DNA of 64,000 bases from Actinophytocola sp044466355 (GTDB lineage: Bacteria > Actinomycetota > Actinomycetes > Mycobacteriales > Pseudonocardiaceae), in assembly GCF_044466355.1 (NCBI RefSeq), contig NZ_JBITMQ010000004.1, positions 434,001 to 498,000 on the forward strand. The letters run 5' to 3'. Of the stretch, positions 1 through 8,020 are shown piece after piece. The notes below the pieces were generated by a model, which was given only the letters and a program-made list of their open reading frames with translations, was not told where the DNA came from and made no database searches. The position numbers and the translations under genes were made by a program. Positions within the stretch are counted from its first letter, which is position 1, and every line of letters starts with the position of its first letter.

Positions 1-339
1 CGCGGCCACCACGGCGTCTTCGACCACGAGAAACGCGACGGCCAGGACTTCGTGGTCGACGTGACCGTGTGGCTGGAACTGGCGCAGGCCGCGGCGACCG
101 ACGACCTGAAGCACACCCTGGACTACGGTGCGCTGGCCTCGCGCGTGGCCGCGATCGTCGGCGGTGAACCGCGCGACCTGATCGAAACGGTCGGCACGGA
201 GGTCGCGGAGGACGTCATGCGCTGGGACGAGCGCCTGCACGCGGTGGAGGTCACGATCCACAAGCCGGACGCCCCGATCCCGCTGACGTTCGCCGACGTG
301 GCGGTCACGGTCCGCCGGTCCCGGAAGCGCATGGGATGA
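1..339 (+). CDS. folB: Dihydroneopterin aldolase, 5'-truncated by the window edge
   Basis: Converts 7,8-dihydroneopterin to 6-hydroxymethyl-7,8-dihydropterin plus glycolaldehyde in cytosolic folate synthesis. Reading frame 1 is open from the first base. It begins inside the conserved GHHGVFDHEKRDGQ segment, so only about the first 10-20 residues are missing. The C-terminal half carries the family's ETVGTEVAEDV helix and the VTIHKP strand with the conserved lysine. Its TGA overlaps the ATG of folK by 3 bases, so the two are probably translationally coupled. It is the first visible member of the folate operon that in actinobacteria normally runs ftsH-folE-folP-folB-folK. The identification is confident; the true start lies outside the window. 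Confidence 0.95.
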   Translation, partial: RGHHGVFDHEKRDGQDFVVDVTVWLELAQAAATDDLKHTLDYGALASRVAAIVGGEPRDLIETVGTEVAEDVMRWDERLHAVEVTIHKPDAPIPLTFADVAVTVRRSRKRMG

Positions 340-839
340 CCCGCGCGGTCCTGTCGCTGGGCTCCAACATGGGCGATCGGCTGGCGTTCCTGCGACTGGC
401 GGTCGAGGGTTTCGCGGACGTGCTGGAGAAGGCGTCCCCGGTGTACGAGACGGCGCCGTGGGGCGTGACTGACCAGCCGGACTTCCTGAACGCGGTGCTG
501 GTGGTCTCGTCTCCGGACGTCGACGAGTGGGGCTGGCTGCGCAGGGGACAGGCCCTGGAGGCGGCAGCGAACCGGGTCCGTGACCAACGCTGGGGCCCAC
601 GCACACTGGACGTGGACGTGATCACGGTGGACGGGGTGACAAGCGACCACCCCGACCTGCTGCTCCCACACCCCGGCACCCCGACAAGGGCGACGGTGCT
701 GATCCCGTGGCTGGCGATAGAGCCGAACGCGGAACTCCCAGGCCACGGCCGAGCAACCGACCTACTGGCCGCACTCCCCGAAACCGACCGAGCAGCAGTC
801 CACGAACGCAAAGACCTAAACCTAACCCACCCCACCTGA
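336..839 (+). CDS. folK: 2-amino-4-hydroxy-6-hydroxymethyldihydropteridine pyrophosphokinase
   Basis: Transfers pyrophosphate from ATP to 6-hydroxymethyl-dihydropterin, the step before dihydropteroate synthase. The 167-residue protein has the usual HPPK length. It shows the N-terminal LSLGSNMGDR (about 6-15), the signature RWGPRTLDVDVI (85-96) with the Mg-binding aspartates, and the downstream LLLPHP loop (about 108-113). The ATG overlaps the folB stop (ATGA). The last 60 bases before the stop are visibly poorer in GC than the rest. Immediately downstream a tandem hairpin array begins instead of the DUF3180 gene that normally follows folK; that gene lies 1.5 kb further on. Confidence 0.96.
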   Translation: MTRAVLSLGSNMGDRLAFLRLAVEGFADVLEKASPVYETAPWGVTDQPDFLNAVLVVSSPDVDEWGWLRRGQALEAAANRVRDQRWGPRTLDVDVITVDGVTSDHPDLLLPHPGTPTRATVLIPWLAIEPNAELPGHGRATDLLAALPETDRAAVHERKDLNLTHPT

Positions 840-841
840 CA

Positions 842-1390
842 CCCCGCGAGTCGCGCTCCCGCACACATCGAGTAGTCAGTTTCGTGCATATATCGGCCAG
901 CCCGACACCTGCACGAACCCGACAACTCACCCTGCCCGAGAACGCGACTCGCGTACCGAGACACGGCGAGTCGCGTTCCCAGACACGGCGAGTCGCGCTC
1001 CCGCGCACATCGAGTTGTTGGTTTGGTGCATGTCGGCGGGCGTGGCATCAGCACGAACCCGACAACTCATCATGTCTGAGAGCGCGACTCGCGTACCGAG
1101 ACATCGCGAGTCGCGTTCCCAGACATGGCGAGTCGCGCTCCCGCGCACATCGAGTTGTCAGTTTCGTGCATGTCGGCGGGCGTGGCACCTGCACGAACCC
1201 GACAACTCACGATGTCCGAGAGCGCGACTCGCGATGCCCAGGGCACGCGAGTCGCGTTCTCGGGCGTATCGAGTTGTCGGATTCGTGCACGTGCCGTCTG
1301 CATGAGACCGACAACTCGGCATGTCCGGGCGCGCGACTCGCGGTGTTTGAGAGCGTGACTCGCTATGCGCGGGGGCGCGACTCGCGGGGG
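842..1390. repeat. Tandem array of about 140-bp units, each with a long hairpin plus GCGAGTCGCG boxes
   Basis: The folK-MerR gap (about 520 bases) holds no convincing gene. It carries four imperfect copies of a compound unit. Each has a dyad whose left arm resembles GAGTTGTCGGTTTCGTGCA and whose right arm is the complement (TGCACGAACCCGACAACTC). The dyads span 870-928, 1012-1068, 1152-1208 and 1271-1317; the third is nearly perfect over 19 bp with a loop of about 20 nt. Between dyads lie alternating CGCGACTCGC and GCGAGTCGCG blocks, which are complements of each other. Unit spacing is 142, 140 and 119 bases. The last two units are the most diverged, and the array runs into the 3' end of the MerR gene. 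Function unknown. Confidence 0.9.
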
Positions 1391-2307
1391 TGGGGTTCTG
1401 TGCGTAGGGCTGCGGACAGCCACTTCGCGTTTGGGACCTGGGCTGGCCACTGCGGCCAGCCGTTGATCGTCGCCATCAGTTGCCAGTAGCGCTCTGCGCG
1501 GGCGTCCGTGCCCTGTTCGATGCGGGTTGCCGCGTCCTCGCGGGACGTGCCGAACGCCTCGACGATCTCCGCGGCCAGTTCCTGTGCGGTCGCCGCCGTC
1601 GGTTCCTCGCCCGCCTCACGGGCCGCCGCGGCACGAGTCGACCACGACAGCCACTGCTCCTTCGCCTTCGCGGTCGGTTCGCCGACCGGCTCGCCCGCCT
1701 CCCTCGCCGCGACCGAGGCCTCGCTCATCGCGCGGATGCTGGCGCGGAAGTCCTTGTCCCGCACCAGTTCCGCCAGCTCGATCCACGCCTCCAGCTGCTC
1801 CGGGCTCGGGTCGTCCGGCAGCACGGGTTTCGCGGAGCGCATGCCCGTTTCGAAGTCCGGGTGCATGTCCAGGCCGGCCGTCACCTCGTCCCAGAAGTCG
1901 TCGATCAGCGCGGCGCGTTCCTCGTCGGTCATCGTCGCCAGGTTCTTCATCAGTCTCACCTCGTCCAGTTCGGCGTCGGTTCTCGCGATCGCGCGGAGGA
2001 CGGCCCGCCGCAGGCGCAGTACCCGGATCTGCTCGTCGAGCAGTTTCACGTGCCTGCGGGCCAGGTCGGCGACCGACGACCGCCCGGCGAGTGCCGCCGA
2101 CGCGTCCGGCAGGCCGAGCCCGAGCTCACGCAACGTGCGCAGCAGCTCGAGCCGCGCCAGCGACTCGCCGTCGTACAGGCGGTAGCCCGCGTGCGTGCGC
2201 TCCGCGGGTGGCAACAGCCCCTCGTCGGAGTAGAAGCGGATCGTCCGCGTGGTCAGGCCGGTCCGCCTGGCCAGCTCGCCGATCGTCAAGAACCCCATGT
2301 CCGCCAT
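1363..2307 (-). CDS. MerR-family transcriptional regulator with a long effector domain
   Basis: A DNA-binding regulator of 314 residues. The N-terminal winged helix starts FLTIGELARRTGLTTRTIRF and continues with YSDEGLLPPAERTHAGYRLYD, the classic MerR HTH plus wing, followed by a coiled dimerisation helix (about 85-130). The remaining 180 residues are Ala/Glu-rich and resemble TipA-like effector domains only in position. The start at 2307 is chosen for GGAAGG six bases upstream; an in-frame ATG at 2298 is the alternative. It is divergent from the DUF3180 gene, with a MerR-type dyad between them. Its last residues (PRESRPRA) are encoded by the repeat array. It interrupts a gene order that is usually contiguous. 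Confidence 0.85.
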   Translation of the reverse strand: MADMGFLTIGELARRTGLTTRTIRFYSDEGLLPPAERTHAGYRLYDGESLARLELLRTLRELGLGLPDASAALAGRSSVADLARRHVKLLDEQIRVLRLRRAVLRAIARTDAELDEVRLMKNLATMTDEERAALIDDFWDEVTAGLDMHPDFETGMRSAKPVLPDDPSPEQLEAWIELAELVRDKDFRASIRAMSEASVAAREAGEPVGEPTAKAKEQWLSWSTRAAAAREAGEEPTAATAQELAAEIVEAFGTSREDAATRIEQGTDARAERYWQLMATINGWPQWPAQVPNAKWLSAALRTEPHPRESRPRA

Positions 2308-2312
2308 GCTGA

Positions 2313-2333
2313 ACCTTCCACCTACTGGAGAGT
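2313..2333. promoter_or_regulatory. MerR-type operator dyad
   Basis: An ACCTTCCAC...CTGGAGAGT imperfect dyad lies between the MerR start and the divergent DUF3180 start. MerR proteins typically bind such dyads inside an unusually long promoter spacer. A TTGACT hexamer on the minus strand borders it. The likely ligand is the adjacent MerR protein (inference). Confidence 0.45.
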
Positions 2334-2358
2334 CAATTCTCGCCGGTACCGTGGCGTC

Positions 2359-2838
2359 ATGCACTTCACCCGGGCTCGCGATCTGGCCGCAGCCGGGCTC
2401 GTCACGGCCGCGCTGGTCCACCTGCTCGTGCGTGTCCTCTATGGACAGATGCCCGCGATACCGACCTTCGCGGGCGTCACGCTGCTCGTGCTGGCCGTCA
2501 TCGAGGCGGTGCTCGGGTTCTCGCTCCGCACCCGCATCCGCAACCCGCGTGAGGGCAGGCCGCTGCAGCCCTTGACCGCCGCGCGGGCCGTCGCGCTCGC
2601 CAAAGCGTCGTCGCTCCTCGGCGCGATCATGCTCGGGGCGTGGGTCGGGCTGGGGGTCTACGTGCTCCCGAGGCGTGCGGAGATCACGGCCGCGGCCGCC
2701 GATTTCCGCAGCACGGTCGTCGGTGTGACCTGTTCCGCACTCTTGATCGCGGCCGCTTTGTGGCTCGAGTGGTGCTGCCGCACGCCGCGTGACCAGGACA
2801 ATCAGCCACCCGAGCGGCATTCCGGCTCGCCGGGCTGA
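2359..2838 (+). CDS. DUF3180 family four-helix membrane protein
   Basis: A 159-residue integral membrane protein of unknown function. Four hydrophobic segments are visible: about 10-30, 36-55, 85-105 and 117-138. The order DUF3180 then DUF6779 matches the actinobacterial folate/pantothenate block (compare Rv3605c and Rv3604c after folK). Here it has been separated from folK by the hairpin array and the MerR gene. The ATG is 51 bases from the divergent MerR start. The C-terminal tail after the last helix is short and charged. No catalytic motif is visible. Confidence 0.85.
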   Translation: MHFTRARDLAAAGLVTAALVHLLVRVLYGQMPAIPTFAGVTLLVLAVIEAVLGFSLRTRIRNPREGRPLQPLTAARAVALAKASSLLGAIMLGAWVGLGVYVLPRRAEITAAAADFRSTVVGVTCSALLIAAALWLEWCCRTPRDQDNQPPERHSGSPG

Positions 2839-2895
2839 CATCCTTTGCGAATCGTAATGGTCTCGTCCTTATAACGGACCGGTACGGTGTGTGCC

Positions 2896-4326
2896 ATGAA
2901 CGCCCGCCGAGACTCCTCCGACGAGCCAGAGGCCGGCTCGTCCGGTGGGCGTGTGCTTCTCGCCGGCGCCGTGCTCTTCGCTCTCGCGGCGACCGGTCTG
3001 CTCGTGCTCACCGACGAGGAGCGGTGGCTGCGCCTCGGCATCGTCGCCGCGTTGTGGGCCGCGCTCGGCGGCGCGTTCCTCGCTGCGAAGTACCGCAGAC
3101 AGGTCACCGACCAGCGCGAGGCGGCCACCGAGCGGCAGCGGATCTACGAGCTGGAGCTCGAACGCGAGGTCGCCGCACGCCGCGAGTACGAACTGGAGGT
3201 CGCGGCCGAGGCGAAGCGGCAGGCCGAGGAGGACTCGCGCGACGACATCGCGGTGCTGCGCGACGAGCTGCAGAAGATGCGCCAGACCCTCGAGAGCCTG
3301 CTGGGCGGCGAGTTCCTCGTCGAGCGGTACGCGCTGCGTGCCGAGTCGACCCGCATGCGCTCGATCGGCGACGACCGGTCGATCGCGGTGAACGGTGACG
3401 TCAAGCGCCTGCCCGCGGCGCGGTCACCGCAGCCCGACATCGTCGTCCCGCCGGTCGTGCGCGAGGCCGAGACCGACCTGATCGAGCGGATCCGCGAGGT
3501 CCACCAGAAGCCCCAGCCGCCGCGCTCGGCGCCGAAGACCGCGGACTCCCGCCCGCCGTCGGTGCCGCACAATCCGGAACGCCCGCCCCGCGCCGACTGG
3601 CCGACCCCCGAACCGGTGAAGCCGGCGAAGCGTCCTGACCGGGGGAAGCCCGCCGCGGCGAAGCAGCCGCAGGAGGCGCAGACACGGTTCGTGGAACACC
3701 CGGCGGAGGTGTCCGACCGCTGGTTCGTGCCGGACGGTCTCGCCGACTCCGGTCCGATCCCGACACAGGCAGCCGTACAACGCCGCGCCGAACAGCCGCG
3801 CAGGTCCGAGCCCCGTCGTCCGGCAGACCCGCCACCCGCGCGCCGGGCCACGGCCGGGTGGGACGACGGCGAGCCGGAGTGGGGCCCGTCGTGGGAGGCG
3901 CGGCGCGAGGAGCCCGCGGCACCGGTGGACGGCGCACCGGTCGGCGGCGCCGCGGAGCAGACCTCGTGGCTCGCGCAGTACAACCAGCCGGAGCCCGAGC
4001 CGACGTACTCGAGCCGCGCGTACGTGCCGCCGGTCCAGCCGCAGCCGGAGAGCACCTCGGAGCCGGCGCTGACCGACCGTCCGAGCAGGCGCAACGCCGA
4101 GTTCCGGGAGGAGGCGCCGACCGGTCGCCGCCGCCGGTCCGAGCCGACCGAGGAGCCGGGCGGCGGGCGCAGGCGCCGTGCCGAGGGGCAGCCGTCGTGG
4201 CAGGAGTCCATGAGCAGGCCGGAGGAGTCGGGCGGGTCGCACTCGGCAGGCCGGTCGGTGAGCGAGCTGCTCGCCAACCACGGACTCGACTCGAGTCCCC
4301 GCCGCAGGCGCCGCCGCGAGGACTGA
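2896..4326 (+). CDS. DUF6779-type membrane protein with coiled coil and disordered tail
   Basis: 476 residues in three parts. Two transmembrane helices (about 20-40 and 48-65) come first. An Arg/Glu-rich coiled coil follows (about 67-145; many RE, EA and AE pairs). The rest is a long Pro/Arg/Glu-rich, probably disordered region that ends in a basic cluster (RRRRRRED). This layout matches the actinobacterial protein between DUF3180 and the DUF2520/panC genes. The ATG at 2896 is preferred over an upstream in-frame GTG at 2887 because it directly precedes the expected soluble leader. The function is unknown; membrane anchoring with a cytoplasmic coiled coil suggests a scaffold role (inference). 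Confidence 0.85.
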   Translation: MNARRDSSDEPEAGSSGGRVLLAGAVLFALAATGLLVLTDEERWLRLGIVAALWAALGGAFLAAKYRRQVTDQREAATERQRIYELELEREVAARREYELEVAAEAKRQAEEDSRDDIAVLRDELQKMRQTLESLLGGEFLVERYALRAESTRMRSIGDDRSIAVNGDVKRLPAARSPQPDIVVPPVVREAETDLIERIREVHQKPQPPRSAPKTADSRPPSVPHNPERPPRADWPTPEPVKPAKRPDRGKPAAAKQPQEAQTRFVEHPAEVSDRWFVPDGLADSGPIPTQAAVQRRAEQPRRSEPRRPADPPPARRATAGWDDGEPEWGPSWEARREEPAAPVDGAPVGGAAEQTSWLAQYNQPEPEPTYSSRAYVPPVQPQPESTSEPALTDRPSRRNAEFREEAPTGRRRRSEPTEEPGGGRRRRAEGQPSWQESMSRPEESGGSHSAGRSVSELLANHGLDSSPRRRRRRED

Positions 4327-4390
4327 ACGTCGCTGCCCCTGGAGGACCTCGCGGACGCGATGGTCCGGTTCGAGCTGCTCACAAAGGGCC

Positions 4391-4545
4391 TCTGACCTGC
4401 GAAAACGTGGCGCCCAGTGCGTAACCTCAAGCCCCACCCGATCCCGGGGGCCACCCGCCTTGCCAGCCTACCGGGTGGGGGTGACAGGTTTGGGGGGATC
4501 GGGGTCGGCTGTGGATAACCGGGTGCGTTGTGGACAACCGGAGGT
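4391..4545. repeat. Dispersed intergenic repeat, left-half variant with two DnaA-box-like 9-mers
   Basis: This part of the 263-base gap between the DUF6779 and PrsW genes is a near copy of 13906-14057. Both begin TCTGACCTGCGAAAAC, share a CAGTGCGTAACCTCAA block and CCCGGGGGCCACCCGCC, and end in two boxes. Here the boxes are TGTGGATAA at 4510-4518 and TGTGGACAA at 4529-4537. The second half (about 4463-4540) also aligns with the left half of the element at 19551. I see no gene in 4327-4589. Confidence 0.85.
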
Positions 4546-4589
4546 TGTCAGGTCACCCGGGTGTGGCGGGCAGCCTTTAGGGTGACCCC

Positions 4590-5744
4590 GTGCACGAAGC
4601 CCGGCCGCCGCATCGGCATACACCGCGTCGGCAGACCGTCTTGTTGCCGGTCGCCGGGTTGGTCGTCCTCGCGGGCTGTGGTCTCACGCTGCTCGCCCTG
4701 TCGACCGCGCGGGTCGGTCTGCTGGCCGAGCTGGTCGGGATCGTCGCCGCGTTGGTGCCCGTCGGGTCGATCGTGGCCGCGTTGCTGTGGATCGACCGGT
4801 GGGAGCCGGAGCCCGCGCGCATGCTGTGGCTCGCGTTCGGGTGGGGCGCGAGCGTCGCGGCGATCACCGCGCTGCTGGTCAACAACACCGCCGCCGCCGT
4901 CGGGGACGCCCTGCTCGGGCACGGCAGTGGCGACAAGGTCAGCGCGATCATCTCCGCGCCGCTGTTCGAGGAGGCACTGAAGGGTGTCTTCGTCCTCGGC
5001 ATCATGTACTTCCTGCGCGACGAGTTCGACGGCGTGATCGACGGCGTCGTCTACGCGGGCTTCGTCGCGGCCGGGTTCGCGTTCACCGAGAACATCTACT
5101 ACTTCGGCCGCGCGTTCGCCGACCACGGGTTCGGCGACCCGGGCACGGGCGGCGTGGTCACGGCGTTCATCCTGCGCGGGGTCCTCTCCCCGTTCACGCA
5201 CCCGCTGTTCACGGCCATGATCGGCATCGGGATCGGGGTCGCCGCGCGGACGTCGAGCCGCTGGCTGCGCATCGGGGCGCCGCTCGCCGGTTACCTCGTC
5301 GCCGTCCTGCTGCACGCGCTCTGGAACGCGGCCGCCACGCTCGGCACGCCGCAGACGTTCCTCAACGTCTACTTCCTGGTCATGGTGCCGATCTTCATCT
5401 CCGGCGTGTTCCTCGTCAGCTGGCACCGCCGCCGCGAGCAGCGGATCGTCGCGCGTGCGCTGCCCGCGATGGTCGACCGCGGCTGGGTCGACCCCGGCAA
5501 CGTGAAGCGGCTCGTCACGCTCACCGCCCGCCGCGACTGGCGGGTCCGGACGGGACGCAAGCAAGGCCGCTCCGCGTCGCGGGCGGTGGCCGCGTACCAG
5601 GCGGCGGTCACCGAGCTGGCGTTCCTGTGGCACGCCGTCCACCTCGGACTCGCGGGCCACGACGCACACGAACGTGAGGCACGTCTCGTCACGGTCCTGC
5701 ACGCCGCCAAGGCCGACCTGCCCACCAGAACCCCGTCGCGGTGA
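4590..5744 (+). CDS. PrsW-family intramembrane metalloprotease
   Basis: A 384-residue polytopic membrane protein of the PrsW/CAAX-type group, whose members cleave anti-sigma factors or modify membrane peptides. About eight hydrophobic segments occupy residues 15-285. The family motifs are visible: FEEALK near 128-133, AFTENIYY near 165-172, SPFTHPLFT near 200-208, and HALWN near 242-246. The C-terminal 110 residues are soluble and basic. It starts with GTG directly after a repeat element, with a weak ribosome site. The family call is good; the substrate is unknown. No anti-sigma gene is adjacent. Confidence 0.85.
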   Translation: MHEARPPHRHTPRRQTVLLPVAGLVVLAGCGLTLLALSTARVGLLAELVGIVAALVPVGSIVAALLWIDRWEPEPARMLWLAFGWGASVAAITALLVNNTAAAVGDALLGHGSGDKVSAIISAPLFEEALKGVFVLGIMYFLRDEFDGVIDGVVYAGFVAAGFAFTENIYYFGRAFADHGFGDPGTGGVVTAFILRGVLSPFTHPLFTAMIGIGIGVAARTSSRWLRIGAPLAGYLVAVLLHALWNAAATLGTPQTFLNVYFLVMVPIFISGVFLVSWHRRREQRIVARALPAMVDRGWVDPGNVKRLVTLTARRDWRVRTGRKQGRSASRAVAAYQAAVTELAFLWHAVHLGLAGHDAHEREARLVTVLHAAKADLPTRTPSR

Positions 5745-5781
5745 AGTTACGCTTTCGCCGGGAGATGTTCAGGGAGGCGGT

Positions 5782-6675
5782 ATGAACCGGCCCGCGCGCC
5801 TTGCCGTCGGGGTGGTCTCCACCGGCCGCGTCGGTGCGGTGCTCGGTGCGGCGCTCGCGCGTGCCGGTCACGCGGTCATCGCCGCGTCCGGGGTCTCCCG
5901 CGACTCCGTCCGGCGCGCCGAGGAGCTGCTGCCCGGCGTGCCACTGCTCCCACCCGACGACGTGGTCCGCGCCGCCGACCTGGTGCTCCTCGCACTGCCC
6001 GACGACGCCCTGCCCGGCATGGTCCGCGGGCTCGCCGTCGCCGGTGCGCTGCGGCCGGGGCAGATCGTCGTCCACACCTGCGGCGCCCACGGCGTCGACG
6101 TCCTCGCCCCCGCTCAGGAACAGGGCGCGCTGCCGCTCGCGTTGCACCCGGTGATGACGTTCACCGGCCGTGCCGAGGACCTCGAACGCCTCACGACCTG
6201 CTGTTTCGGGGTCACCGCCGGTGACTCCGACGAGGCGGCCTGGAGCGTCGGCGAGGCACTGGTCGTCGAGATGGGCGCCGAGCCGGTCCGTGTTCCGGAC
6301 GCGGCCCGCCCGCTGTACCACACGGCGCTGGCCCACGGCGCGAACCACCTGGTCACGCTGGTCGCCGAGGCCGCCGACCTGCTGCGCGGCGCCGGTGTCG
6401 ACAACCCAGAGCGGATGCTCGGCCCGCTGCTGTCCGCCGCGCTCGACAACGCGCTGCGCCACGGCGACCGCGCGCTGACCGGGCCCGTCGCCCGCGGTGA
6501 CGCGGGCACCGTGCGGGCGCACCTGCGGGTGCTGACCGAGAACGCCCCCGACATGCTGCCCGCCTACCGCGCGCTCGCCGCGCGGACCGCGGAACGGGCC
6601 GAGGAGAGCGGGCTGCTGCGCCCCGACCTCGCCCCGGACGTGTTCGCCGCGCTGGAGCGAGAGGATCGCCGATGA
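5782..6675 (+). CDS. Rossmann-fold/DUF2520 protein, ketopantoate-reductase-like, upstream of panC
   Basis: 297 residues. The N-terminal NAD(P)-binding fold begins LAVGVVSTGRVGAVLGAAL (a variant GxGxxG with S-T-G-R-V-G). LPDD and HPVMTF follow, then the DUF2520 helical half with YHTALAHGANHL (about 177-188). The ATG has an AGGGAGG ribosome site. It overlaps panC by 4 bases and matches Rv3603c in position. By fold and neighbourhood it may supply pantoate by reducing ketopantoate, since no panE is in view. That role is inference; the fold and operon membership are seen. Confidence 0.85.
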   Translation: MNRPARLAVGVVSTGRVGAVLGAALARAGHAVIAASGVSRDSVRRAEELLPGVPLLPPDDVVRAADLVLLALPDDALPGMVRGLAVAGALRPGQIVVHTCGAHGVDVLAPAQEQGALPLALHPVMTFTGRAEDLERLTTCCFGVTAGDSDEAAWSVGEALVVEMGAEPVRVPDAARPLYHTALAHGANHLVTLVAEAADLLRGAGVDNPERMLGPLLSAALDNALRHGDRALTGPVARGDAGTVRAHLRVLTENAPDMLPAYRALAARTAERAEESGLLRPDLAPDVFAALEREDRR

Positions 6676-7547
6676 CGCCGAGGTTCACCCCCGGCCAACT
6701 GCACGTCCACAGTGGACTCAACGACATGGTGGCGACCGCGCGCGCGTTGCGTGCCGTCGGCCGCAAGATCGCGCTGGTGCCCACCATGGGCGCCCTGCAC
6801 GACGGGCACCGCCAGCTCATGCGAACCGCGCGGCGGCTACCGGGCTGCGTGCTCGCCACGTCGATCTTCGTCAACTCGCTGCAGTTCGGGCCGAACGAGG
6901 ACTACGACCGCTACCCGCGCCCCCTCGACGACGACCTGAAGGTCTGCGAGGAAGAACGCGTCGAGCTGGTGTTCACGCCCTCGCGCGAGGAGATGTACCC
7001 GGGCGGCCCGGAGATCACCATCGACCCCGGCCCACTGGGTGGTGAGCTGGAGGGCGCGTCCCGGCCGGGTCACTTCGCGGGCGTCCTGACCGTGGTGGCC
7101 AAGCTGTTCACGATCATCCGGCCCGACTACGCGGTGTTCGGCGAGAAGGACTACCAGCAGCTCACGCTGATCAGGAAGCTGGAGCGCGACCTCAACCTCG
7201 ACGTGCGGATCATCGGCGTGCCGGTGGTGCGGGACGCCGACGGGCTCGCTCGCTCGTCCCGCAACGCCTACCTGTCCGACGACCAGCGCAGCGCGGCGGT
7301 CACGCTGTCCGGCGCGCTCGCCGCGGGCGCCAGGGTCAGCGCGGGTGGCGCCGAGGTCGTGCTGGAGTCCGCGCGGGCCGTGCTCGACAAGGAGCCGCTC
7401 GTCGACGTCGACTACCTGGAGCTGCGTGGCGCCGACCTCGGTCCGGCGCCGGAACGGGGCGAGGCCCGGCTGCTGGTGGCGGCCAGGGTCGGCACGACGC
7501 GGCTCATCGACAACACGGCTGTGTTCCTTGGTCAGGGGGAGGACTGA
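6672..7547 (+). CDS. panC: Pantoate--beta-alanine ligase
   Basis: Condenses pantoate and beta-alanine through a pantoyl-adenylate to make pantothenate in the cytosol. The 291-residue length is normal. The ATP-binding PTMGALHDGH (37-46) with the HxGH motif, SIFVNSLQFGPNEDYDRYPR (64-83), FGEKDYQQ (156-163) and SSRN (195-198) are all present, so it should be active. The ATG overlaps the DUF2520 gene by 4 bases and only one base separates it from panD. This is the tight order found across actinobacteria. Confidence 0.98.
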   Translation: MTPRFTPGQLHVHSGLNDMVATARALRAVGRKIALVPTMGALHDGHRQLMRTARRLPGCVLATSIFVNSLQFGPNEDYDRYPRPLDDDLKVCEEERVELVFTPSREEMYPGGPEITIDPGPLGGELEGASRPGHFAGVLTVVAKLFTIIRPDYAVFGEKDYQQLTLIRKLERDLNLDVRIIGVPVVRDADGLARSSRNAYLSDDQRSAAVTLSGALAAGARVSAGGAEVVLESARAVLDKEPLVDVDYLELRGADLGPAPERGEARLLVAARVGTTRLIDNTAVFLGQGED

Positions 7548-7548
7548 C

Positions 7549-8016
7549 ATGTTCCGCACGATGCTGAAGTCCAAGATCCACCGGGCGACCGTGACGCAGG
7601 CAGACCTGCACTACGTCGGCTCGGTGACCGTCGACCAGGACCTGATGGAGGCGGCAGACCTGCTCGAGGGTGAGCAGGTGACGATCGTCGACGTCACCAA
7701 CGGCGCCAGACTCGAGACCTACGTCATCACCGGTGAGCAGGGCAGCGGCGTCATCGGCATCAACGGCGCGGCCGCGCACCTCGTGCACCCCGGCGACATC
7801 GTCATCCTCATCGCCTACGGGCTGATGGACAACGCCGAGGCAGCCGCGTACCGGCCGCGCGTGGTGTTCGTGGACGAGACCAACAAGGTCGTCGACAAGG
7901 GCTCGGTGCCCGCGTACGTGCCGGACGGCCACGGTCTGACGAGCGGCGCGACCACCGACACCGCGGAGACCGCCGACGCTGCGATGCTCGACGCGTTGCT
8001 CCAGTCGGAGAGCTGA
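7549..8016 (+). CDS. panD: Aspartate 1-decarboxylase proenzyme
   Basis: Makes beta-alanine from aspartate for PanC using a pyruvoyl cofactor formed by self-cleavage. The cleavage site is seen as Gly24-Ser25 in HYVGSVTVD. Lys9 in MLKSKIHRATVT and the NGARLETY and INGAAA segments are the usual active-site pieces. At 155 residues it is longer than the typical 126-140. The extra about 25 residues form a Thr/Ala/Asp-rich C-terminal tail, as in mycobacteria. It begins one base after the panC stop. Confidence 0.98.
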   Translation: MFRTMLKSKIHRATVTQADLHYVGSVTVDQDLMEAADLLEGEQVTIVDVTNGARLETYVITGEQGSGVIGINGAAAHLVHPGDIVILIAYGLMDNAEAAAYRPRVVFVDETNKVVDKGSVPAYVPDGHGLTSGATTDTAETADAAMLDALLQSES

Positions 8017-8020
8017 CCCG

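Noticed and set aside
842..1390. Possible CRISPR array
   Set aside because: The repeats are imperfect, about 140 bp long, and built from dyads rather than short identical repeats with unique spacers. No cas genes are nearby.
4327..4395. In-frame stretch after the DUF6779 stop reading like a protein end (ADAMVRFELLTKGL)
   Set aside because: About 22 codons with no start of its own and no ribosome site. It may be a gene remnant, but I cannot support a feature.
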